Assembly: GCA_031267055.1 (NCBI GenBank) | Contig: JAIRZV010000061.1 | Span: 1-5,996 of the forward strand | Direction of reading: 5' to 3' | Length of the DNA: 5,996 bases | Origin: Candidatus Margulisiibacteriota bacterium | GTDB lineage: Bacteria > Margulisbacteria > Termititenacia > Termititenacales > Termititenacaceae | In this document: in pieces, positions 1 to 5,841 of the stretch | Layout: every line of letters begins with the position of its first letter | Numbering within the stretch: the stretch's first letter is position 1 | Position numbers and translations under genes: made by a program | The notes under the pieces: generated by a model | What the model saw: only the letters and a program-made list of their open reading frames with translations | What the model was told of the DNA's origin: nothing | The model's database searches: none

Positions 1-603
1 ACGCCGGCGACCAACAGCGATTATAAATATTATTTGATAATCACCACTCAAAATATCATTGACAATGGTCTGCGTTTGTTACAGGCTGATGGTAATCTTA
101 ATTATTTTGCTTCACCGGACGACACGAATATTTCTTCGCAAAATTTCGGTGTCTTGACGCAATATTATAATTTCAATCCTGACAGCGCAGGTTATAACGA
201 GGTTATAAACGAAGTATATGCGCAGTTTTTTGCAAAATGGGCGCAATATTTTGTGTATGACCGCGCCGGTCAATTTTTAATGCGTTATGGCAATGGTGGC
301 GGTTTTTCCCCGGCCGATCAAGGACGACTCACGCCGCAGCAGGCGCAGACAGTTTCCCGCCCCGACAGCAATCAGCTGCGCTGGAATATTCCTTTGTCTG
401 CGCTCGGCAATGATTTTTATTTTGGCCTGCTGACAGTTCATGACACAGCCGGTTCGCGGCGTTTAATGGACGGCATTGGCTTGGAATATGTCGGCCTAAA
501 TTCTACAAATAGAATGCCCAAGGATGATATAGTTCCGGATCGCTCGGGAATTTCGCCCGGATTAAATATAGTCAGTTACAATGTGCAAATAAGGGAATAC
601 TGA
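1..603 (+). CDS. 3' part of a gene for an unrecognised beta-rich, probably exported protein
   Basis: The reading frame is open from base 1 to the TGA at 601-603, giving 200 residues with no stop, so the true start is very likely before the window. A TTG at 34 is possible but has no ribosome-binding site. The visible part is rich in aromatic, Asn, Gly and Ser residues with alternating hydrophobic stretches (for example RWNIPLSALG at residues 127-136, followed by DFYFGLLTVHD). This pattern fits a beta-sandwich domain at the C-terminus of an exported or surface protein; DOMON- or carbohydrate-binding-like modules look similar, but that is only an impression. No catalytic motif, transmembrane helix or cysteine is visible. 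The stop codon overlaps the lnt start by one base, so the two are probably co-transcribed and translationally coupled. Function is unknown; that it is coding is fairly sure, because it is a long frame with natural composition ending exactly at lnt. Confidence 0.8.
   Translation, partial: TPATNSDYKYYLIITTQNIIDNGLRLLQADGNLNYFASPDDTNISSQNFGVLTQYYNFNPDSAGYNEVINEVYAQFFAKWAQYFVYDRAGQFLMRYGNGGGFSPADQGRLTPQQAQTVSRPDSNQLRWNIPLSALGNDFYFGLLTVHDTAGSRRLMDGIGLEYVGLNSTNRMPKDDIVPDRSGISPGLNIVSYNVQIREY
591..596 (+). promoter_or_regulatory. Ribosome-binding site of lnt inside the preceding gene
   Basis: AAGGGA lies 6 nt before the ATG at 603 and is embedded in the last codons of the upstream gene. It is a moderate match to AGGAGG. 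Together with the TGATG stop/start overlap it supports ATG 603 as the lnt start and suggests coupled translation. Confidence 0.5.
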
Positions 604-2150
604 TGCCGGCTGTTTTAAATATTTTTTTGGTAATCCTCTCGGCCGTTCTGACCGCGCTGGCTTTTCCGCCGGCCAAGCTTTTTTATTTGGCTTTCGTCAG
701 TTTGATGCCTTTCTTTTGGGTGATTTACCGCGCGCGTTCTTACCGCAGCGTGCTGGGTTACGCGCTGTTATTCGGCCTGCTTTTTTATCTGTTTTTGCTG
801 CACCATATAGTCGTGCTGGCAGAGTATTCTTCTGGTTTCTTGATGGTTTTAGGTTTGTTGCTGCTGGCCTTTTTTCAAGCGCTTTTTATTGCCGCGGCTG
901 TCCTGCTCGGTAAATTTGTCCAGCGCCACGCGCTTGCGCAAAATTTTAGCGGTGTGATCTGGACTTTGCTGGCTTATGCTTTTGCCTGGGTCTTTCTCGA
1001 CTGGTTGCGCTCGCTGGGCGCTTTTGGCTTCACGCTCGGCGGTCTGGCTTACGCACAGTATTTATTTCCCGAGTTTTTGCAAATGGCGCGTTACACCGGA
1101 CCGTACGGCCTGACTTTTGTTTTGATTTTCTTAAATATTTTTGGCGGAATATTGGCTGCGCGCCTCTGGCCGGCGGACAAGATAGAGAAAAGAATTTGGC
1201 TGAGTGTTTCCGCCGCACTGCTTATTTTCTTGAGTTTTGGCTTGGGCTTGAGCAGTTTGTTTTTGACTTTGCACGACATCTATCTGCAAATGAATGATAA
1301 TCGCAAAGTGGTGACGGTTTTTCAGCCGGGTATCCCGCAAAAAATCAAACTCGACGAAGCTTTTCGGCCGGCTTTGAAAAAAAGTTATTTGGAAGACATA
1401 CGGGATTTTTCCTTGAACGCCAAAACCGATTTGCTGGTTTTGCCGGAGACGATTTTGGGCGAATTTTTGCTGCACAACAAAGAATTTATGTTCGCGCTGC
1501 GCGACGCTCTGGATTTTTCGCTGATTTTCGGCATCCCGCGGCAGGATGAAACTGAGGAGGGGCGCTATTACAATTCCGTGGTTTTGCTCAACCGTTACGG
1601 TGGCCTGACCGTCCTGCATGATAAAAAATATTTGGTGCCGTTCGGCGAATATTTGCCGTTCAAGCCGCTGCTGTACTGGCTGCTGGCGGACACCGGTTTT
1701 TTTGACAGCGAGTACAGCGCTGGCAAGCTTGCCAATAATCAAAACAGCGACTATGCGGCGGCGATCTGTTTTGAATCGACTTTCCCTTATCAGTTGCGTG
1801 AACAGATCCGCGGCGGCGGGAAATTAATTTTGATTTTGACCAATGACGCCTGGTTTGGCCGTACAGCTTTGCTGGATATGCATCTGAGTTTTGCCGCGTT
1901 GCGCGCGGTGGAAAACAACCGCTATGTCGCGCAATCCGCGAATACCGGCCGCTCGGCCATCATCGACAATCGCGGCCGCATTCTGCAAATGTCCGGCCTT
2001 GACGCCAAAGAATTTTTGACCGCGGAGACAGTTTTGCTGACCGAAAAAACGGTTTACACTTATTTCGGCGAGCTGATCATTTATCTGGCGCTGGTTTTTT
2101 TCTTTTTGTATTTTTATTTGTTGCTTTATGCCAGAGGGCGGAGCAAATAA
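603..2150 (+). CDS. lnt: Apolipoprotein N-acyltransferase (Lnt)
   Basis: Lnt is an inner-membrane enzyme that transfers an acyl chain from a phospholipid to the amino group of the N-terminal diacylglyceryl-cysteine of lipoproteins, the last maturation step before outer-membrane sorting in diderms. The 515 residues match the usual family length (about 500-550). The N-terminal part has hydrophobic segments near residues 5-20, 27-43, 51-71, 78-101, 118-137, 165-188 and 199-222. A nitrilase-like periplasmic domain follows (about 235-480), then a C-terminal membrane helix (about 489-510). The nitrilase-type triad is visible: E282 in VLPETI, K341 three residues before LVPFGEYLP, and C389 in AAICFES. 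The family motifs LTNDAWFG (412-419) and NTGRSAIID (447-455) are also present. ATG 603 overlaps the previous stop by one base and has an AAGGGA site. The stop is 5 bp from the stop of convergent glnN. All key residues are present, so it is probably functional. Confidence 0.97.
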   Translation: MPAVLNIFLVILSAVLTALAFPPAKLFYLAFVSLMPFFWVIYRARSYRSVLGYALLFGLLFYLFLLHHIVVLAEYSSGFLMVLGLLLLAFFQALFIAAAVLLGKFVQRHALAQNFSGVIWTLLAYAFAWVFLDWLRSLGAFGFTLGGLAYAQYLFPEFLQMARYTGPYGLTFVLIFLNIFGGILAARLWPADKIEKRIWLSVSAALLIFLSFGLGLSSLFLTLHDIYLQMNDNRKVVTVFQPGIPQKIKLDEAFRPALKKSYLEDIRDFSLNAKTDLLVLPETILGEFLLHNKEFMFALRDALDFSLIFGIPRQDETEEGRYYNSVVLLNRYGGLTVLHDKKYLVPFGEYLPFKPLLYWLLADTGFFDSEYSAGKLANNQNSDYAAAICFESTFPYQLREQIRGGGKLILILTNDAWFGRTALLDMHLSFAALRAVENNRYVAQSANTGRSAIIDNRGRILQMSGLDAKEFLTAETVLLTEKTVYTYFGELIIYLALVFFFLYFYLLLYARGRSK

Positions 2151-2155
2151 AACTC

Positions 2156-4273
2156 CTACAGTTTAAAAAGCATGTCGCCGTAAGTCGGCACCGGCCAGAG
2201 CGCGGCGGGTGTGATAACTTCCAACGCGTCCACGTCTTCGCGCAAAGCGGCCAGAGCCGCGAACACTTCGTCGCGGGCAGTAGTGGCCTGATCTGTAGCG
2301 TCTCCGGCGGCTTTGGCTTTGGCGGCGACAGTCTCCAGAGCCACGGTCTTTTGATCGATAGCTTCCAGCAATTTGCTGACTTTGCCCAGCAGAGCTTCCG
2401 GTACTTTGGTCGAAACGCCGGCTTCTTTGATAGCCTTGATTTGCCTGGCTAATTTGGCGGCGAATTTCAGCGCGGTCGGCAGGTACAAAGTTTTGCTCAT
2501 CTTGAGCGCGCACAGCGCTTCGATATTGATGTGTTTGTAATACTGCTCGACATAAATTTCGTAACGGGAATGTAATTCCTCTTTGGTCAGCACGCCGTAT
2601 TTTTCAAACAATTTTTGCGCTTTGGGCGTCAGATAAGCTTTCAAAGCGTCGACCGAATTTTTCACATTGGGCAGGCCGCGCTTTTCGGCTTCTTTGGGCC
2701 ATTCTGCGGTGTAGCCGTTGCCGTTGAAAATCACGCGACCGTGTTTTTCGATGACTTCTTTGACGTAAGCGGCGACTTCCGTGTTTACGTCTTTGGCTTT
2801 TTCCAGCCGATTGGCCAACTCGTCCAATGCTTCAGCCGCAATGGTGTTCAGAGCCACATTTGGACCGGAAATCGACGCTGAAGAACCGACCATGCGGAAT
2901 TCAAATTTATTACCGGTGAAAGCAAAAGGCGAGGTGCGGTTGCGGTCCGAATTATCCAGCGGCAGAGCCGGCAAAGTATCCACGCCGATTTTTAAAAATT
3001 CTTTACCGCCGGTTTTGACTTTTTTGCCGGAAGCGATACCGAACAAAACTTCCGTCAGCAGATCACCCAGAAAAATCGAGATAATACCGGGAGGCGCTTC
3101 ATTGGCGCCCAGACGATGATCGTTGCCGCTGGTGGCGCAGGTGGCGCGCAGTATATCGGCGTGTGTGTCGACGGCTTTGATGACCGCGGCGCAAAAAGCC
3201 AAAAACTGTTCGTTTTCTTCCGGCGTCTTGCCCGGCTCCAGCAGATTCTGGCCGTCGTCTGTGGACAGCGACCAGTTGTTGTGTTTGCCGTTGCCGTTAA
3301 TGCCGGCATAAGGCTTTTCGTGGAGCAGGCAGACCATGTCGTGGCGCAGGGCGATCTTTTGAATAGTTTCCATCAGGAGCTGATTGTGATCGGCAGCGAT
3401 ATTGGTTGTGGAAAATACCGGCGCGATCTCGAACTGACTGGGCGCCACTTCATTGTGTTTGGTCTTGGCAAGAATACCCATTTTCCAGAGTTCAATGTCG
3501 AGGTCTTTCATAAACGCGGACACGCGGTCTTTGATCGAGCCGAAATACTGATCTTCCAGCTCCTGGCCTTTGGGCGATGGCGCGCCGAATAAAGTGCGGC
3601 CGGCCATGACGAGATCGAGACGCTCCAAATAATATTTTTTGTCGACGAGAAAATATTCCTGCTCCGGCCCGACAGTCGGAAACACGGCGGACGCGGTCTT
3701 ATTGCCAAAAGTTTTCAGCACGCGCAGAGCTTGTTTGGACACGGCGTTCATCGAGCGCAGGAGTGGAGTTTTTTTATCCAGCGCGTGGCCGGTGTAAGAA
3801 CAAAACGCCGTCGGTATGCACAGCGTGACATCGCCAGCCGCGTCGGTTTTCAGGAAAACCGGCGAAGTGACGTCCCAGGCCGTGTAGCCGCGCGCCTCAA
3901 ATGTCGCGCGCAGGCCGCCGCTGGGAAAAGACGAAGCGTCCGGCTCGCCTTTGATGAGCTGTTTGCCGGAAAATTCCATAATAATGCCGCCGTCTTCGGT
4001 CGGATTGATAAATGAATCGTGTTTCTCCGCGGTGATATTGGTCAGCGGCTGAAACCAATGCGTGTAATGTGACGCGCCTTTTTCGATCGCCCAGTCCTTG
4101 ATGGCATTGGCGACGACATCGGCGACATCGGCTGTCAGCTCGGATTGTCCGGCCAGCACTTTTTTCAGCGCCTTATAAGTGTCTTTGGGCAAACGCTCTT
4201 TCATCACCTTGTCATTGAACACATTGGAGCCGAATAACTCCGTGATATCCGGTTTTTGCGTACAGCAGCCCAT
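2156..4273 (-). CDS. glnN: Glutamine synthetase type III
   Basis: This enzyme makes glutamine from glutamate, ammonia and ATP in the cytoplasm. The 705 residues are the size of the GSIII class (about 700-730), much longer than GSI or GSII. Motifs in order: FGSNVFND near the N-terminus, AEKHDSF (82-88), KGEPDASSFPSGG (108-120) leading into the class signature FEARGYTAWD, GPEQEYFLVDK (202-212, with metal-binding glutamates), KHNEVAPSQFEIAPVF (272-287), HEKPYAGINGNGKHNNWS (318-335, nucleotide/metal region), GNDHRLGANEAPP (383-395), and DRNRTSPFAFTGNKFEFR (443-460). A helical C-terminal region ends in PVPTYGDMLF (694-703). The ATG at 4273 is chosen over the in-frame TTG at 4303 because GAGGAGG stands 5 nt before it, and the TTG lies inside the operator palindrome. 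It appears to be transcribed alone; the palindrome at 4302-4329 is the likely control site. No frameshift or missing motif was seen. Confidence 0.98.
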   Translation of the reverse strand: MGCCTQKPDITELFGSNVFNDKVMKERLPKDTYKALKKVLAGQSELTADVADVVANAIKDWAIEKGASHYTHWFQPLTNITAEKHDSFINPTEDGGIIMEFSGKQLIKGEPDASSFPSGGLRATFEARGYTAWDVTSPVFLKTDAAGDVTLCIPTAFCSYTGHALDKKTPLLRSMNAVSKQALRVLKTFGNKTASAVFPTVGPEQEYFLVDKKYYLERLDLVMAGRTLFGAPSPKGQELEDQYFGSIKDRVSAFMKDLDIELWKMGILAKTKHNEVAPSQFEIAPVFSTTNIAADHNQLLMETIQKIALRHDMVCLLHEKPYAGINGNGKHNNWSLSTDDGQNLLEPGKTPEENEQFLAFCAAVIKAVDTHADILRATCATSGNDHRLGANEAPPGIISIFLGDLLTEVLFGIASGKKVKTGGKEFLKIGVDTLPALPLDNSDRNRTSPFAFTGNKFEFRMVGSSASISGPNVALNTIAAEALDELANRLEKAKDVNTEVAAYVKEVIEKHGRVIFNGNGYTAEWPKEAEKRGLPNVKNSVDALKAYLTPKAQKLFEKYGVLTKEELHSRYEIYVEQYYKHINIEALCALKMSKTLYLPTALKFAAKLARQIKAIKEAGVSTKVPEALLGKVSKLLEAIDQKTVALETVAAKAKAAGDATDQATTARDEVFAALAALREDVDALEVITPAALWPVPTYGDMLFKL

Positions 4274-4278
4274 AATTG

Positions 4279-4285
4279 CCTCCTC
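4279..4285 (-). promoter_or_regulatory. Strong ribosome-binding site of glnN
   Basis: On the minus strand this reads GAGGAGG, 5 nt before the ATG at 4273. It decides the start: the longer in-frame reading from TTG 4303 would place this site inside the coding sequence and has no ribosome-binding site of its own. Confidence 0.88.
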
Positions 4286-4301
4286 AAATTTTTTAAATAC
4301 C

Positions 4302-4329
4302 AAATCTTGTTACATATGTAACAAGATTT
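4302..4329. promoter_or_regulatory. Perfect 28-bp palindrome, candidate glnN operator
   Basis: All 28 bases form a perfect inverted repeat with no spacer, centred between 4315 and 4316; the core is TGTTACATATGTAACA. It lies 28 bp upstream of the glnN ATG and just downstream of the proposed glnN -10 element, so it would cover the transcription start and the first transcribed bases. That is a typical position for a repressor operator. The core has the form TGTNA-N6-TNACA. The GlnR/TnrA nitrogen consensus is TGTNA-N7-TNACA, one base longer, while the CRP/FNR superfamily (including NtcA) uses 16-bp sites of similar outline. In RNA it could also fold as a 5' hairpin. The symmetry is seen directly; the regulator is inferred and not identified. 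Confidence 0.75.
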
Positions 4330-4335
4330 ATGCCA

Positions 4336-4362
4336 AGTATAAAAACAGCTAAATTAAGCCAA
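4336..4362 (-). promoter_or_regulatory. Candidate sigma-70-type promoter of glnN
   Basis: On the minus strand, TATACT (bases 4341 to 4336) matches five of six positions of a -10 box. Upstream, TTGGCT (4362 to 4357) matches four of six -35 positions, but the spacer is only 15 bp, shorter than the ideal 17. The start would fall near 4329, at the edge of the palindrome. The -10 is the stronger half; a regulator-dependent promoter with a poor -35 is possible. Confidence 0.45.
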
Positions 4363-4413
4363 AAATGACCAGAAACAGGCTGTCAGCAAGACAAAAATGT
4401 ATCTTTTTTTAAG

Positions 4414-4452
4414 AAAAAGTTACAGAAATGTTTGGTAATTCTGTAAATTTTT
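4414..4452. promoter_or_regulatory. Imperfect inverted repeat in the divergent intergenic region
   Basis: The arms AAAAAGTTACAGAA (4414-4427) and TTCTGTAAATTTTT (4439-4452) pair at 13 of 14 positions around an 11-base spacer; the inner 8 bp are perfect. It carries the same TTACA and TGTAA half-motifs as the palindrome at 4302-4329 and lies between two divergent genes, just upstream of the start region of the 4506 gene. It may be a second regulator site. The AT-rich outer parts of the arms could be chance, and no gene ends here, so a terminator is unlikely. Confidence 0.4.
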
Positions 4453-4482
4453 GCAACATTTCGCTTAAATCTACGATATATT
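4451..4482 (+). promoter_or_regulatory. Weak candidate promoter of the tandem-repeat gene
   Basis: TATATT at 4477-4482 matches five of six positions of a -10 box and sits 23 bp before the ATG at 4506. The nearest -35-like element, TTGCAA at 4451-4456, is 20 bp away, which is too far for a good sigma-70 promoter. The whole stretch is AT-rich, so chance matches are likely. A promoter must exist somewhere here because the gene is divergent from glnN. Confidence 0.3.
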
Positions 4483-4505
4483 AATAAATAATTTAGGAGA
4501 AATAA

Positions 4506-5444
4506 ATGTACTTAAAAGTAATAAACAGTGGCCAGACACCAACGGTTGATTATAGAACTGCTAAAAAAGACAAACAACTGGACATTCTGGAAGAACAAAT
4601 AAAGCTGTTGGGATACCTGCCAAGGGTAATTGAAAATCCAAAAACTGAAGCAGAGAAACTAGAAAATGCCAGCAATATTTTTATGAGAGATATAGGTACA
4701 GGCGATGTCACATTAGCTACTGTGCAGCGGCAAAGATATGAAAATATACTAAATGGTGTACCTACATATTATGAATATACGGCAGAGAAGAATCTTGATG
4801 CTTTAGAGAAACAGATACGGCTGCTGGGCTACCTGCCAAGAGAGATTAAATATCCAAAAACTGAAGCGGAGAAACTAGAGAATACCAGTGGTTGTTTTAT
4901 GAGTATAGTAAATAAAGATGGTAGAAAACTAACCACCGCCCAGCGGCAGAGATATGAAAATGTGATAAAAGATGTGCCGACATATTATGAATATGTGACT
5001 GATAGAAAACTTGACGCATTGGAGGCGCAGATAAAACAATTGGGATATCAACCGAGACAGATTAAAAATCCAAAAACTGAGGCAGAGAAACTAGAAAATA
5101 CCAGCGGTTGGTTTATAACATATGTAAATGGGGGCCATATAGCATTAACTACTATTATGCAGCGGCAAAGATATGAAAATATGTTAAAAGGAGTACCAGA
5201 ATATCTAAAGTATATGACTGAAAAAAATCTGCGTAAACTGGAAAGTTTCATTTTGGGTCATGGACATAAACCGAGCAAGTCTGTATGGGCGAGTGAGGAG
5301 GAAAGACATTTAGTGGAAATATTTCATAGCTTCAAGGCAGGATGTACAACCCTTACTGCCAGCCAGCAGGAACGTTTTGATAGGATAAAGGATGTACCAA
5401 CATACAAAGAATGGTGCAAGCTCAATGATTTGCCGTGGCGGTAG
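4506..5444 (+). CDS. Hypothetical protein of four tandem ~72-residue repeats
   Basis: This 312-residue protein is almost entirely four repeats: residues 25-96, 97-168, 169-241 and 242-312. Each runs L-x-x-LE-x-x-I, then LGY-x-PR, then a charged E-x-E-x-x-L segment, an Lt-x-x-QRQRYEN segment, and VPTYYEY. Repeats 1-3 are nearly identical, all sharing PKTEAEKLEN; repeat 4 is divergent (GHGHKPSK, EEERHL, QQERFD) and ends in EWCKLNDLPWR. Residues 12-24 (PTVDYRTAKKDKQ) resemble the tail of a repeat, so the N-terminus may be a worn remnant of an earlier copy. No signal peptide or membrane segment is visible; it should be cytoplasmic and mostly helical. The layout (L..I...G..P, E..L, Lt..qR, VP) recalls helicase-associated (HA) type repeats that bind nucleic acid, but the typical tryptophans are mostly missing. 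ATG 4506 has AGGAGA 5 nt upstream. The gene is much more AT-rich than its neighbours and uses many AGA codons, which suggests transfer. Function is unknown. Confidence 0.88.
   Translation: MYLKVINSGQTPTVDYRTAKKDKQLDILEEQIKLLGYLPRVIENPKTEAEKLENASNIFMRDIGTGDVTLATVQRQRYENILNGVPTYYEYTAEKNLDALEKQIRLLGYLPREIKYPKTEAEKLENTSGCFMSIVNKDGRKLTTAQRQRYENVIKDVPTYYEYVTDRKLDALEAQIKQLGYQPRQIKNPKTEAEKLENTSGWFITYVNGGHIALTTIMQRQRYENMLKGVPEYLKYMTEKNLRKLESFILGHGHKPSKSVWASEEERHLVEIFHSFKAGCTTLTASQQERFDRIKDVPTYKEWCKLNDLPWR
4578..5441 (+). repeat. Four in-frame tandem repeat units of 216, 216, 219 and 213 bp
   Basis: The units are 4578-4793, 4794-5009, 5010-5228 and 5229-5441. The first three are conserved in DNA as well as protein: the segment starting CCAAAAACTGA recurs at 4638, 4854 and 5070, exactly 216 nt apart, and its first 36 bases differ at only about two positions between copies 1 and 3. 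Copy 3 has one extra codon (TTIMQRQ where copy 2 has TTAQRQ). Copy 4 is recognisable only as protein. This indicates an old divergent end unit plus more recent duplication of the inner units. Confidence 0.9.
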
Positions 5445-5447
5445 CGT

Positions 5448-5552
5448 TCACACCCCCCAATCCCGTGGATAGCGGAACTCGCGGTCAATAGTCCGCGCGG
5501 AGAGTTTGGCGATGAGCGGCAGACGGTAGTTTGATTGATTATAGATTGCCGG
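5448..5552 (-). pseudogene. Coding-like stretch without a start, possible 3' remnant of a lost gene
   Basis: Downstream of brnA on the same strand, a third frame stays open for 34 codons, from just after a TGA at 5555-5553 to a TGA at 5450-5448. It reads like natural protein, with NYRLPLIAKLSARTID followed by REFRYPRDWGV and stop. It has no ATG, GTG or TTG start and overlaps the last 14 bp of brnA. It may be the tail of a gene whose front was lost when the brnTA module or the repeat gene arrived. I do not recognise the family. An open stretch this short can occur by chance, so confidence is low. Confidence 0.27.
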
Positions 5553-5841
5553 TCAAAATTCCCCGTTCAAGATAGGCGCTGGCCCGTGTATTCCAGCCTT
5601 TGCCGGTGGCTTTGAGCTGAAAAATAAGCGTGGTGGGCAAGCGGAGAGTCACCGTATCACGTGTAATATCTTTGGGCGGCCGACCGACGCCGCGATGCAC
5701 AATTTTGGCGGCGGATATATCAAAATCTTCCGTCTCATCTTTTAGGCCTTTGCCGCTTTTTTTAATTTGTCTGACTACAGCCCAGTCTACTTTAGGTTTG
5801 TGTTTTTTTAGCTCAGCAATAGTGTATTTAACAACTGCCAT
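5539..5841 (-). CDS. brnA: BrnA-family antitoxin
   Basis: BrnA is the antitoxin of the type II BrnT/BrnA pair. It binds and blocks the BrnT ribonuclease, and the dimer represses its own operon through a ribbon-helix-helix DNA-binding domain. The 100 residues fit the family. The N-terminal part is charged and helical (about 5-35), followed by a linker with GRPPK (53-57) and the C-terminal ribbon-helix-helix: strand VTLRLP (64-69), then LIFQLKATGKGWNTRASAYL, where ATGKGW-x-TR is the family hallmark. ATG 5841 is chosen over in-frame upstream starts (ATG 5859 and the GTG at 5871) because GAGGAGG stands 6 nt before it. The earlier starts would place that site within the gene and lengthen the overlap with brnT. 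The start overlaps the brnT stop by 14 bp, the usual toxin-first order. Regulation by the BrnA-BrnT complex is known for the family; the operator would lie outside this window. Confidence 0.9.
   Translation of the reverse strand: MAVVKYTIAELKKHKPKVDWAVVRQIKKSGKGLKDETEDFDISAAKIVHRGVGRPPKDITRDTVTLRLPTTLIFQLKATGKGWNTRASAYLERGILTGNL

Noticed and set aside
1131..1742. 203-codon open frame on the minus strand opposite lnt
   Set aside because: It lies wholly inside lnt, whose catalytic motifs are intact. Its product is rich in Gln, Arg and Lys with no recognisable domain, as expected of an antisense shadow.
3116..3592. 158-codon open frame on the plus strand opposite glnN
   Set aside because: It lies fully inside glnN over the conserved active-site motifs. 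The frame is open because of the codon bias of the GC-rich glnN gene.
4274..4303. N-terminal extension of GlnN from TTG 4303 (10 extra residues)
   Set aside because: It would start within the palindrome, has no ribosome-binding site, and would translate through the strong GAGGAGG that serves ATG 4273.
4302..4329. The palindrome as an NtcA box (GTA-N8-TAC)
   Set aside because: The half-sites read GTT and AAC at the required spacing, one mismatch per arm, so the exact NtcA consensus is not met; only the general 16-bp outline agrees.
4274..4505. A glutamine riboswitch (glnA motif) or other structured RNA upstream of glnN
   Set aside because: The proposed glnN leader is only about 55 bases and contains the palindrome and the ribosome-binding site; there is no room for, or sign of, the conserved riboswitch core.
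4578..5441. The regular repeats as a CRISPR-like array
   Set aside because: The 216-nt period, the absence of short identical repeats with unique spacers, and the continuous reading frame show a protein repeat.
5475..5500. Hairpin CGCGG/CCGCG after the repeat gene as a terminator
   Set aside because: The stem is only 5 bp with an 8-base loop and is not followed by a T-run, so it does not meet the form of an intrinsic terminator.
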